Of a stretch of 27,798 nt of DNA, positions 13,389 through 21,216 are shown piece after piece. Location: positions 1 through 27,798 of IMG/VR virus record IMGVR_UViG_3300024520_005213, one strand, 5' to 3'. Within the stretch, counting starts at the first letter, position 1, and each line of letters opens with the position of its first letter. The position numbers and the translations under genes are program-made. The DNA is from a virus. The notes under the pieces were generated by a model, which saw only the letters and a program-made list of their open reading frames with translations, did not search any database and was not told where the DNA came from.

Positions 13389-15159
13389 CGAATCAGATTT
13401 CGATTCGGTTTCTAAGGCGATCGTCCAGGAGTGGAAGGATCGTAAGAAGCGCCGTGACGACCTAGAAAAGCATTGGGATGAGATTGACCGGCAGTTGAGA
13501 ATGCAGCCGGAACTCAGCCACAAGAGCGATATCAAGGGCAATCTGATCAAGGGCCGGGAATGGATGCCCGAGACCGAGCTTCCGCTGCAGGCTCAGACTC
13601 TCGAAATACTATCGGCTGACGTAAGGCGACTGACGTTCCCCGCCAATCGTGATTCATTCACTGCCCGGGCGGCGATGACTGAGCGGTACATCAGTAGGTT
13701 TGATCGGGCCGGGTCTCCGTTCGCGGGTGAAAGGCCAGCAAAGGACGAGGGGCCACACGCGATACTGAACCAGGACAACGGCGACAGGCTCGCGGCGGCA
13801 ATGATTACTCATTGGCGCTCGCAATATGATTACCGCGCGCACATAGACACGATCAACGCGCAAGCCCTATCGAAAAGTTTTGGTGTTGGCCGGTTGCGCA
13901 AGGTCCGTCGCAGAATCCTCGGTTACGACGCCCGCCCGAACGGGTCTATCAATCAGAAAATCCCTGTATTGGTGCCGCGCGACGTGCGCAAGGTTTATCT
14001 GGACGATAATGTATCCGCGGTCATGCATGAGGGCGAATCGCTCGGGCCGAACATCATTCAGGAAGCTACGATAACTTATGCCGATCTGGCTGCGTCCTCG
14101 GAAGATGGCGGCACGGACCCGCGTCAGGAAGATGGCGGTTATGTTCCATCCCAGATAGCAAAACTTGCTGGCAGTAAGAAAATCGATCTGGTCGAGATGG
14201 AAGGCGATTTAGTCGTTGATTCAGGCCAAAGCACGCTGATTATCAGAGACGTTATCGTGACGGTCGCGGTCGGGACCATCAGTAAAAGCAAAACCAACCT
14301 CGGACTGGTCCGCTACCGGCTCGGGGAGCAATTTTCGAGTTACATCGTTCACCACTATCACCTCGAAGGGCCTGAATTCACTTATGGCGCATCGCCGTTA
14401 CTCAAGGGAATGTCGATCGCCAGGCTGGCCGCGCAAGCCATGAATCGCATCATGGAGTCTGCGCAACTGAAAAACTCGCCGCCGGTTGGATGGGACAAGA
14501 GCGATGTAACGCTTGCGCAAAAGGGCGGGCCAGTTATCGAACCTTATGCGCAGTGGTCGACAGCCGACCTGGATGCAATCAAGGTATTTGTCGAGGTTGG
14601 CGGTGATCCTAGTGTGCTGTTCGCCGTGTTTACCGGCCTGGTCAACCTGTATGCCGACATGACTGGCGTTACTCCGCCGAGACTTGGAGCGCAGACCAAG
14701 AGCCATACGACAGCCTTTGCCAAGGACGTTGAACTCAATCAGGGGGCGGTCAGGACGGTTGATTTTGTGCGATCAACCATTGAGGGCCCGATGACCCGGA
14801 GTTTACAGCTTGAATATCGAATGGGCCTTTCAGCCATGCGCGGCCGACAGACCATTTACGTGCCGAACTGGAATGAATTTGTCAGCATTACCAAGTCTCA
14901 TCTACCGGAGGTGGTTAAATTTACAGCCATCGGCGCCGGGGCTCCTGCGGAAGATCAGGCACGCACCGCCCGCAAGATGGAAGCTGCGAATACCGCTATC
15001 CAGATAGACCGAATGGCTCAGGAAGCAGGGAATCAGTCAAGCCTGAAGCTTCCGGCACTGGTGCGTAATGTGCTGGTAGAAGGCGGATGGGTTGACACGG
15101 AAGAGATAGTCGTTGCGGGGGCTGAAGAGTTACCTGCGCCCGCAGGACAACCACTATGA
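13348..15159 (+). CDS. Portal protein
   Basis: A 603-residue protein directly downstream of the terminase, the usual size and place for a podovirus portal, the dodecameric ring through which DNA is packaged. Visible features are an N-terminal helical part (VQEWKDRKKRRDDLEKHWDE), a beta-rich middle containing VRKVYLDDN, 'VRYRLGEQF', then HHYHLEGPEFTYGASPLLKG, and IARLAAQAMNRIMES, the long helix near the channel found in this family. MTGVTPPRLGAQTKSHTTAF follows. No other gene here fits the role. The start at 13348 has AGCAGGA 7 nt upstream and lies within the previous gene. Confidence 0.85.
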   Translation: MPKEKAVSISTYIDESDFDSVSKAIVQEWKDRKKRRDDLEKHWDEIDRQLRMQPELSHKSDIKGNLIKGREWMPETELPLQAQTLEILSADVRRLTFPANRDSFTARAAMTERYISRFDRAGSPFAGERPAKDEGPHAILNQDNGDRLAAAMITHWRSQYDYRAHIDTINAQALSKSFGVGRLRKVRRRILGYDARPNGSINQKIPVLVPRDVRKVYLDDNVSAVMHEGESLGPNIIQEATITYADLAASSEDGGTDPRQEDGGYVPSQIAKLAGSKKIDLVEMEGDLVVDSGQSTLIIRDVIVTVAVGTISKSKTNLGLVRYRLGEQFSSYIVHHYHLEGPEFTYGASPLLKGMSIARLAAQAMNRIMESAQLKNSPPVGWDKSDVTLAQKGGPVIEPYAQWSTADLDAIKVFVEVGGDPSVLFAVFTGLVNLYADMTGVTPPRLGAQTKSHTTAFAKDVELNQGAVRTVDFVRSTIEGPMTRSLQLEYRMGLSAMRGRQTIYVPNWNEFVSITKSHLPEVVKFTAIGAGAPAEDQARTARKMEAANTAIQIDRMAQEAGNQSSLKLPALVRNVLVEGGWVDTEEIVVAGAEELPAPAGQPL

Positions 15160-15368
15160 ACCTGACGAAGCAGGAAGAGATATTTCTGAGAAACCTTCGC
15201 AACAACGATATCTGGATGTCGATACTCGATAAAGCCGAAGCGGATCAGGAAATCAAGCCGTGGAAACCAGGTGAGAAGCAAAATGAAGACGAAAAAAATG
15301 CCCATTGGGTATATGATTCAGGTCGCAAAAGGGGCGTTTTGGACCTTTTGACAATATTTCGCATGTAA
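15156..15368 (+). CDS. Small hypothetical protein, 70 aa
   Basis: A 70-residue charged, helical protein (LTKQEEIFLRNLRNNDIWMS, then KPWKPGEKQNEDEKNAHWVY) without Cys or membrane segment. The ATG overlaps the portal stop (ATGA), and it precedes the scaffold-like gene by 15 nt. Small proteins in this place of podovirus late operons are common and uncharacterised. No function assigned. Confidence 0.65.
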   Translation: MNLTKQEEIFLRNLRNNDIWMSILDKAEADQEIKPWKPGEKQNEDEKNAHWVYDSGRKRGVLDLLTIFRM

Positions 15369-15383
15369 CAACGAGGAACGATC

Positions 15384-15998
15384 ATGCCAGAAGACAATGC
15401 CGCAACCAAGCTTGACGAATACCTGAACGAATGGAGCGCCAAGAAAGGAGATGGCGATCCAGCCGCTTTGATTGCCAGGCTGGACGCGCTGGAAAAGGAC
15501 AACAAAACCCTTCACGACAAAAATGACGCTTACGAGAAGGAGCGGCAGCAATTTGCTGAAGCGGACGCATATACTCGCGACATCAAGCCGGCCGTCGCAA
15601 TATTGAAAGGCGATTCTTCAGCGACCGACGAGTATGCCGAAAATTGGCTGAACGCCATGGCCAACAAAGACTCCAAGCTCCAGGCTTTGTGGAATGATCG
15701 AGCCGAGAACCGCGAGGCGTTCGAAGAGGCGGTGAAAGACCTGGCGCCGAAATTCAAGGAGGCTGCCGAGGCAGAAGCAAAGGCAATCCTGAACGTAGAT
15801 GACGATCCCCAGAACGACGACCCGGCCGGCCGATCTTTGTCGCAGGCCGCCCGCATTGCCAGAAACGCCAATCTGCCGACCGGCGGCGATCTTGACGATA
15901 TTGAGTGGGGTTCACTCAGCGGGCACGACTTCGCAGTAGAGTCGCAGAAGGTATTTGCGGCCATGCGGAGCGGTGAGTTGAAGCCGATTCCGGGATAA
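15384..15998 (+). CDS. Putative scaffolding protein
   Basis: A 204-residue acidic, strongly helical protein with heptad-like stretches (LIARLDALEKDNKTLHDKND, then EEAVKDLAPKFKEAAEAEAK) and a polar C-terminal tail (WGSLSGHDFAVESQKVFAAM). It lies between portal and major capsid, the canonical scaffold position, and has the composition of scaffold proteins, which guide procapsid assembly and then leave. Family identity cannot be read from motifs, so the call is by position and composition. GAGGAA at 15373-15378 precedes ATG 15384. It is followed by a 206-bp leader before the capsid gene. Confidence 0.65.
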   Translation: MPEDNAATKLDEYLNEWSAKKGDGDPAALIARLDALEKDNKTLHDKNDAYEKERQQFAEADAYTRDIKPAVAILKGDSSATDEYAENWLNAMANKDSKLQALWNDRAENREAFEEAVKDLAPKFKEAAEAEAKAILNVDDDPQNDDPAGRSLSQAARIARNANLPTGGDLDDIEWGSLSGHDFAVESQKVFAAMRSGELKPIPG

Positions 15999-16014
15999 TC
16001 CGAAGCCATTACGG

Positions 16015-16042
16015 TTGACAACCGTTGATGGCTGTGCATACT
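16015..16042 (+). promoter_or_regulatory. Candidate sigma70-like promoter before the capsid gene
   Basis: A perfect -35 TTGACA at 16015-16020 is followed, after 16 bp, by CATACT at 16037-16042 (four of six matches to TATAAT). It lies in the 206-bp gap between scaffold and capsid genes, the largest gap in the late block, where extra capsid transcription would make sense. The -10 is imperfect, so activity is uncertain. Confidence 0.4.
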
Positions 16043-16106
16043 GGCAAACTGTAAGGTCAATCAGGTCAATCCGATCTGGGCTGCAAAAGCCCTGCTGAGG
16101 AATCCG

Positions 16107-16160
16107 ATGAGACTGCGAGTGATTTTGTTCTGCTTTCGAGCGGGACTGATATCTCAATAG
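16107..16160 (+). CDS. Possible 17-codon leader peptide before the capsid gene
   Basis: ATG at 16107 is preceded by TGAGGA with about 6 nt spacing, a strong ribosome binding site, and opens a short frame (MRLRVILFCFRAGLISQ) ending at TAG 16158-16160. The peptide is basic and hydrophobic. The strong site is the only argument; length gives none. It could be a leader that influences translation of the capsid gene 45 nt downstream, or chance. Confidence 0.22.
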   Translation: MRLRVILFCFRAGLISQ

Positions 16161-16161
16161 A

Positions 16162-16177
16162 CTGGCTCTAATGCCAG
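16162..16177 (+). other. Small hairpin in the capsid leader
   Basis: CTGGC (16162-16166) and GCCAG (16173-16177) form a perfect 5-bp stem with a 6-nt loop (TCTAAT), 27 nt upstream of the capsid ATG. There is no T tract, so it is not a terminator. It might shape the leader RNA. Its size makes chance a fair alternative. Confidence 0.25.
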
Positions 16178-16204
16178 AATCTTGTCGGACTTTTCAGGTG
16201 ACGT

Positions 16205-17287
16205 ATGGCCCTTACCATCTCTGCAACAGACTCGGAACTGCCGAAGCCGGTCAATTCTGTATTCAACCAAACCTTGCTACGCAACGCGAAGCCTCGCGCT
16301 CCGTATTTTGCGGGCACTATGCCCGGCACGCTGACGAAACAGCGCGGCGCATCCACGGTTACCTGGCGACGCATCGAGAACCTGGCTGCGGCTACCTCGG
16401 CGCTCTCGGAACTGACGACCACGGCCAGCTACATGCAGGGTCGAAGCTCTGCCGCGCTGTCGGTCACCAACGTCAACGCGACGGCCAGCAAGTACGGCAA
16501 CTTCGTCATTTTGAACGAAGAAGTCGACTTGTTCAATTTCCCGGAGCAGTTTGCCAAGATTCTTGAGGTTATCGGAATCAACGCCGGCAAGAGCCTGAAC
16601 ATCCTTCAGCGCAACGTCGCCGAGGATAATGTGACGCTGGTTCAGGCGGGCAACGTTGCCTCTGACGGGCTCCAGGGATCTATCATCACGCTCGTTAGCA
16701 TCAAGAGCGTCATCAATACGCTGGACAAGAACTCAGCGACGACTTTCACGCCGATGACAACCGGCGCCCTGCAGATTGGCACTGTGCCGGTTAACATGGG
16801 CTATTGGGGTCTGTGCCATCCGGACGTGGCGATCGATGTCGCCGGCCTCGCCGGTTTCACGTCGATCGAGAAGTATGCTGGCCAGACCGAGACGGTGCTT
16901 GGCGAGTTCGGCACGATTACCGTCGCCGGCAAGGCTGTGCGGTTTATCTCGTCCGAGGACGCAGGAGTTGACGCAGGGGCAGGCGTGAATGGTTCCGACT
17001 CAAGTGGCCTGAATGGCACCGCTGACGCGCATGACCTGTACACCACGGTCATCTACGGCCAGGACGCTATTGGTTCAGTCGGTCTGGGCGTACAGTACAG
17101 CGACGGCATTTTCCGTGCTGGCGACGACCTTGATCCGGTCGATGTGATCGTTAAAACGGAAGGCGGCACGTCTGATCCGTTTGACGAAATCAAGACCGTG
17201 GCATGGAAAGCATGGCATACTGGCGCTGTGTTGAATGCCAATTGGGCCCGAGGCATCCGCTCCGGATCGACCGACCTGACTCAGTAA
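16205..17287 (+). CDS. Major capsid protein (N4-gp56 family)
   Basis: The 360-residue protein carries features of the N4-gp56 major capsid group: an N-terminal part leading to TLTKQRGASTVTWRRIENL, 'SKYGNFVILNEEVDLFNF' (usual 'yG....isee.dl'), a central GYWGLCHPDVAIDVAGLAGF (the 'hp....dl' segment), then LGEFGTITVAGKAVRFISSE and a C-terminal VAWKAWHTGAVLNANWARGI. It has an HK97-type fold by family knowledge and forms the shell. The codon pattern is notably regular (GGC/GCC/AAC-rich), as expected for the most highly expressed gene. It has its own leader and promoter candidate, and a strong terminator follows. The AGGTGA upstream of ATG 16205 is close but usable. Confidence 0.9.
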   Translation: MALTISATDSELPKPVNSVFNQTLLRNAKPRAPYFAGTMPGTLTKQRGASTVTWRRIENLAAATSALSELTTTASYMQGRSSAALSVTNVNATASKYGNFVILNEEVDLFNFPEQFAKILEVIGINAGKSLNILQRNVAEDNVTLVQAGNVASDGLQGSIITLVSIKSVINTLDKNSATTFTPMTTGALQIGTVPVNMGYWGLCHPDVAIDVAGLAGFTSIEKYAGQTETVLGEFGTITVAGKAVRFISSEDAGVDAGAGVNGSDSSGLNGTADAHDLYTTVIYGQDAIGSVGLGVQYSDGIFRAGDDLDPVDVIVKTEGGTSDPFDEIKTVAWKAWHTGAVLNANWARGIRSGSTDLTQ

Positions 17288-17308
17288 CAGGTCATTCCGT
17301 TTCAAGAG

Positions 17309-17334
17309 AAAGGGCCCCTGCGGGCCCTTTTTTT
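17309..17334 (+). terminator. Rho-independent terminator after the capsid gene
   Basis: GGGCCC (17312-17317), a 4-nt loop CTGC and GGGCCC (17322-17327) form a perfect 6-bp GC stem that AAA/TTT pairs can extend to 9 bp, followed by a run of seven T (17328-17334). It lies 22 nt past the capsid stop and just before the GGAGG of the next gene, so it should limit readthrough and set capsid mRNA apart from the tail operon. Confidence 0.93.
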
Positions 17335-17347
17335 GTGGAGGAATGAA

Positions 17348-17959
17348 ATGTCATCGGAATTATACGATTTCATCGGTGAAGACAGCCGCCAGCCAATTCA
17401 CAGGTTGCGCCGGTTTCAGTTGCACAGGATAGCTGACAGCATGGGTTTACAATATCCGCCCGGCGCCACCAAGGACGTAATGATCAAGCTGTTTGAAATG
17501 CACGATATTGATGTCACGCAGACGGCGCTTGTGCAGTGGCAGATATTTACCGGCAAGGATGTGGATGGCAATATGCGACAAGAAGCCTACCCGGTGATAG
17601 AGCCGTCGAACAGCGCGCGAAACGGTGTGAATGCCGCGGCGGTTTTGACTGAGCGAATGAGCGCCAAAGAACAAGAAGAACAGAAGTTCCAGGACGCACG
17701 GTTGGGAGTGCTGGAACGCGAAAACGCAGAATTGAAGAAAACCAACGAGCAATTACAAGGGATTCTTGAAACACGCCTGGCCGCACTGGAAGACAATCGG
17801 GAGACAGATCCGCCCACTGAAGAGGACACGCCTGTAAAACGGTTCTGGGGCCTGTTTCGGAAGGCGCGCGATTTGGGACTTGCAGTCCGTCGTGACATGA
17901 AGGAACCGCAGATTCAGGCGCTCATCGACAAGCACGAGAGAGAGCAACAAAATGGCTAA
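17348..17959 (+). CDS. Coiled-coil protein with N-terminal SAP/HeH-like segment
   Basis: A 203-residue protein. The first ~55 residues (LRRFQLHRIADSMGLQYPPG, then ATKDVMIKLFEMHDID) resemble the helix-extended-helix/SAP pattern 'L...el..iA...gi..pg.tK.ell..l', which often binds nucleic acid. Residues ~100-150 form a clear coiled coil (RLGVLERENAELKKTNEQLQ). A Pro/Glu-rich spacer and a basic helix end the protein. It follows the capsid terminator with GGAGG at 17337-17341, the strongest ribosome binding site nearby, so translation is likely high. Possible head-completion or DNA-associated role; not assigned. The ATG at 17343 is in another frame. Confidence 0.65.
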   Translation: MSSELYDFIGEDSRQPIHRLRRFQLHRIADSMGLQYPPGATKDVMIKLFEMHDIDVTQTALVQWQIFTGKDVDGNMRQEAYPVIEPSNSARNGVNAAAVLTERMSAKEQEEQKFQDARLGVLERENAELKKTNEQLQGILETRLAALEDNRETDPPTEEDTPVKRFWGLFRKARDLGLAVRRDMKEPQIQALIDKHEREQQNG

Positions 17960-18662
17960 GACGTTGCTGAACGGAGTTAATGAGGTACTGAAGAAAGTCG
18001 ACATTATAGAGGGCGATACCGGCCTTTTAACGTCTCTCACTGACTCCGCGCGCCAGGGATTTATTGACACGGCCGTACAATCTCTAAACGAAATTGTCGA
18101 TGAACTCTATTCCGCTACGGATAAGCCAAAACCGCAACAATTGGCGGAGGACACTATCACGCTGGCCACCGATGATCAGGACTATGCGCTGGCGACCGAT
18201 CTGGTCACGCTGCTGCCGAAATTTGGCCTGATAAACACCGCGAACAATCACATCATCAACATCCTTGACGATGAAGACGCTTACCGTCAGTTGATTGTCG
18301 CGGATCTGGATCAGGACGATACGGGCCTGCCGGATTCAGCGGCGATTCGTCCGACCGATGGCCAGCTTTACATGAACCGCAAGCCAACATCTGCCGAGAA
18401 CGGCCGGGTGTACAACTACCGGTACAATAAGGAGCTTGAACTGGTAATACTCACCGACACATTCCCGTTTGCTAATACCGTGTTTCGGGCCGTGGTTCCC
18501 GCGGCGGCTGAACTGTGGCGGCGTCACAGACGTAAAGAGTTCGACCAGGGGATATTCGATGCGTCGATGGGGCGCGCCGCCCGGCTGGTTACCGGGGTTC
18601 CCGCTCGCGATTCCTGGCGCCCAGGCCAGCCGCATAATGCTACCGACCCGTTTGAGCAATAA
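17952..18662 (+). CDS. Head-tail adaptor-like protein
   Basis: A 236-residue soluble protein with an N-terminal helix bundle (LLNGVNEVLKKVDIIEGDTG, then FIDTAVQSLNEIVDEL) and a C-terminal helical part (VPAAAELWRRHRRKEFDQGI). Between lies a beta region with a DGQLYMNRKPTSAENG loop. Size, place after capsid and before the large nozzle-like gene, and 'NEvL..iGe/DtgllsS' at the start resemble T7 gp11-type adaptors, which join portal to nozzle. Assignment is mainly by position and overall pattern. It overlaps the previous stop by 8 nt, and its TAA overlaps the next ATG (TAATG). Confidence 0.65.
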   Translation: MAKTLLNGVNEVLKKVDIIEGDTGLLTSLTDSARQGFIDTAVQSLNEIVDELYSATDKPKPQQLAEDTITLATDDQDYALATDLVTLLPKFGLINTANNHIINILDDEDAYRQLIVADLDQDDTGLPDSAAIRPTDGQLYMNRKPTSAENGRVYNYRYNKELELVILTDTFPFANTVFRAVVPAAAELWRRHRRKEFDQGIFDASMGRAARLVTGVPARDSWRPGQPHNATDPFEQ

Positions 18663-20257
18663 TGCCAACCACAATCAAAAATGAAGATGGATTGATAGTC
18701 AGGTTTGGTGGTGGTCAGAATTCTCGGGCGTCACAGGACCAGATAGACAATCTGGAATGCACCAGCGGCGCCAACTTTCTACTGGACCCTGGAAACAGCG
18801 AGTTTCGCCCGCGGCCGGCGTTCGATCTGCTTGGGACCGCGCCCAACGGCTCAGAGATACGGGGATTTGCGACACTCCTGAAGTCTGATGGAACCGTGAC
18901 CATGCTGGTTCAGGCTGGCGCCACGGTCTACAAGTGGGACGGCAGTGCATTCACCAGTGTTGGCACGGTCAATCAACTGGCGCAACTCAGGGGCCCCAGA
19001 GAGGCCAATTGGGCGCTTGCCGACAAAGTTCTGATATCCGACCTTAATTTGAAGGAAGAAATGCACGAATGGGACGGCACGACGTTCCAGCAGACCACGT
19101 TTCTGCAAAGTGACGGATCGAGTGCATTCGGCACATTCAGGGCTCGATATTGTATTGTCGAGGATGAGCGGGCATTTTTTGCCAACATCCACGATAACGG
19201 TACGGATTTTCCGCATTTACTCGTGTCTAGTCAGCGCGGCGACTACCTGGTGGTTTCATCTTCTGACCGCCCGGCCGCGGCATTGGGCGACGATGCTCCG
19301 TGGTTTTTACCTGTTCCTCAGTTGAAGCCGATCAATGGACTGGCCTTTTCTTTCGGGATATTGGCGATCAGCCAGGAAGCGGGGGCATTCGAAAAGCTGA
19401 CGGGCTCGACAGCAAAAGACTTTGATCTTGATAAGCTGCATGACGGGTCCGGGGCGCGTGGTCGCGAATCCGTGGTGGCAACCAGCAACGATATTATCTA
19501 TGGCTCACCGGGAAAAATTGAAAGTCTGAATTCGACTGATAAATTTGGCGATGTCGAATTTGATGACTTGTCATTCAAGATTCGGCCGGACATTCTGACA
19601 TTTACTGGCTGGACGAATATTTACAATCCGCGCCTGAAGCGAGTGTATTGCTTTCCGGATAACCAGCAGGAAGTGTGGGTGCTACACCTAGACTTTGTTG
19701 GCACGGAACTTTCTCCGTGGGTCAAATGGACGACCAGGCACGAATTGTCGTTTCTGCCGACTGCTACAATGGTGTGCCGTGATCCGTTGGACGGGCTGGA
19801 ATATACGTTCATGGGGGATTCGGTTGGTCGGCTCTATCGTTTGGAAGGATCTGGAACGTCGGGTGACGGTGGCACGGATTCGGTTGAGGTTACACGCATA
19901 TCCAAGCTCAATTCGGCGCCGCTGGATTCGAAGTTGCATCAGATGGAAGGATGGTTATCGCACAGGAAATTAGCAACCAGCAGCACTGTAACCCTGAAGT
20001 TTTTATTTTCTGGCGAACACGCATTTGACTCCGAGAAGGTGATTACAACGACGGCCGTTACCTACGATACGCCATACGGCGGCGCCGTTTATTATGGCGG
20101 TAATTTTTACTATGGACCAAGACAGCTTAATCGAATCATCCGGCGCATCTTTGATGTCCCCGGACAAGGAAATCAATTCCAAGTACAGGCCACGGTCGAT
20201 GATAACAACGACTTTGCGATTACAGAAGTCGGGCTCAGGTTCGACTTCGCCAGTTAA
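18662..20257 (+). CDS. Tail nozzle-like beta-propeller protein
   Basis: A 531-residue protein made of repeated strand-turn units, many with Gly/Asp turns: LVQAGATVYKWDGSAFTSVG, 'MHEWDGTTFQQTT', HLLVSSQRGDYLVVSSSDR, GLAFSFGILAISQEAGAFE, SGARGRESVVATSNDIIYGS, then YNPRLKRVYCFPDN and TFMGDSVGRLYRLEG. Strand repeats of this kind fit the beta-propeller nozzle proteins (T7 gp12/P22 gp10 type) that sit below the adaptor in podovirus tails. No enzymatic motif is seen. It has no signal peptide, which fits assembly in the cytoplasm. Confidence rests on architecture and gene order. Confidence 0.7.
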   Translation: MPTTIKNEDGLIVRFGGGQNSRASQDQIDNLECTSGANFLLDPGNSEFRPRPAFDLLGTAPNGSEIRGFATLLKSDGTVTMLVQAGATVYKWDGSAFTSVGTVNQLAQLRGPREANWALADKVLISDLNLKEEMHEWDGTTFQQTTFLQSDGSSAFGTFRARYCIVEDERAFFANIHDNGTDFPHLLVSSQRGDYLVVSSSDRPAAALGDDAPWFLPVPQLKPINGLAFSFGILAISQEAGAFEKLTGSTAKDFDLDKLHDGSGARGRESVVATSNDIIYGSPGKIESLNSTDKFGDVEFDDLSFKIRPDILTFTGWTNIYNPRLKRVYCFPDNQQEVWVLHLDFVGTELSPWVKWTTRHELSFLPTATMVCRDPLDGLEYTFMGDSVGRLYRLEGSGTSGDGGTDSVEVTRISKLNSAPLDSKLHQMEGWLSHRKLATSSTVTLKFLFSGEHAFDSEKVITTTAVTYDTPYGGAVYYGGNFYYGPRQLNRIIRRIFDVPGQGNQFQVQATVDDNNDFAITEVGLRFDFAS

Positions 20258-20297
20258 GCGCTCCCTGCTGAAGCGCAAGCCAAGAATCAGGCATATT

Positions 20298-20744
20298 ATG
20301 GATTCGGATATGCGCTGGCTGTGGGCGGCTTATCAGTTGGGCATGTGGCGCGATATTATGGCGGGCAATCTATCGCAGGATGGCTTTGAGGAAAAGGCGC
20401 TAGAAATTATAGCGGGCGCTCCTTACGAATGGATAGTTGAAGCTCAGGGAGATGACGGTCTTCGACCGGTGTGCGTGTTCATGGCGCAGACCATGGGAGC
20501 CAATGGTATTGAGCCCGCGGTTCAATGGTTGCCATGGGCGACCCCCAGAAATAGAGTGGAGGCGATAGCGGTGTTTCTGAAAGAGATATCGAAGCAAATG
20601 AAAATCTTTGTTTTCTCCTGTGATGATAACGTAAGGTTTTGGACGCGCATGGCGTCATACGGATTGGTGCGGCGGGGCTGCAAGGTTGTGGATTATTTTT
20701 CTCGCGGTAACCACGCCATGTTATTCTATACTGTCGGTCAATAA
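20298..20744 (+). CDS. GNAT-like phage protein (1)
   Basis: A 148-residue protein with a GNAT-like layout: N-terminal helix (DMRWLWAAYQLGM), a strand (APYEWIVEAQGDD followed by PVCVFMAQ), then QWLPWATPRNRVEAIAVFLK, KIFVFSCDDNVRFWTRMASY and a final strand pair. Phage proteins with 'W.pwAsprn....' of this size are usually called acyltransferase-fold, but the acetyl-CoA pyrophosphate loop (Q/RxxGxG/A) is not visible, so it may be catalytically inert. ATG 20298 has TCAGG six nt upstream. The open frame reaches back to 20094 inside the nozzle gene, and an earlier start (20199) cannot be excluded because KRKPRIRH upstream looks protein-like. Confidence 0.55.
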   Translation: MDSDMRWLWAAYQLGMWRDIMAGNLSQDGFEEKALEIIAGAPYEWIVEAQGDDGLRPVCVFMAQTMGANGIEPAVQWLPWATPRNRVEAIAVFLKEISKQMKIFVFSCDDNVRFWTRMASYGLVRRGCKVVDYFSRGNHAMLFYTVGQ

Positions 20745-20763
20745 CCGCGCGCCTTGATTCAGC

Positions 20764-21213
20764 ATGATAGTCAGAGCGGCAAAAGAGCCAGACTTCGCCG
20801 AAATGGCATTGAAGGGCAGATCGTTTTGGGAGCAAACGGAGTATAGCGCAGAAGTACCATATGACGAAGAGTCAATTATGCGCTGGCTACCGATCATGGC
20901 TGATCAGGGGTTGTTATTTTTAGCACAGGAGGACACTGAAATAGTGGGGTTTGTAGGCGGCGTATCTGCTCCGATATTTGCGAACGACGGTTACAAGGCT
21001 GGCACTGAAATGTTTTGGTATATGGACCCGGCGTATCGTCATAGAGGGGCTGCCAAGGGGTTGCTTGAGGCGGTAGAAAATGCCGCACGAGCAATTGGCT
21101 GCACGTATTGGACGATGATTGCTCTTGAATCAATGCAGCCGGTTCGGGTAGGCGAGATGTATGAGAAAGCTGGATACACACCGCATGAACGATCGTTTGC
21201 GAAGAGGTTATAA
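20764..21213 (+). CDS. GNAT family acetyltransferase (2)
   Basis: A 149-residue single-domain GNAT. VRAAKEPDFAEMALKGRSFW opens the fold. LFLAQEDTEIVGFVGGVSAP is the beta2-beta3 hairpin, EMFWYMDPAYRHRGAAKGLL carries beta4 and the CoA-binding R-x-x-G-A loop (about residues 92-98), and YWTMIALESMQPVRVGEMYEKAGY gives beta5 and the C-terminal YekaGY hallmark. It would acetylate a small molecule or protein amine. It is the second GNAT-like gene in a row in the virion block, an arrangement known from other podoviruses but of unclear purpose. It starts 19 nt after the previous stop with a weak Shine-Dalgarno sequence. Confidence 0.8.
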   Translation: MIVRAAKEPDFAEMALKGRSFWEQTEYSAEVPYDEESIMRWLPIMADQGLLFLAQEDTEIVGFVGGVSAPIFANDGYKAGTEMFWYMDPAYRHRGAAKGLLEAVENAARAIGCTYWTMIALESMQPVRVGEMYEKAGYTPHERSFAKRL

Positions 21214-21216
21214 GCG

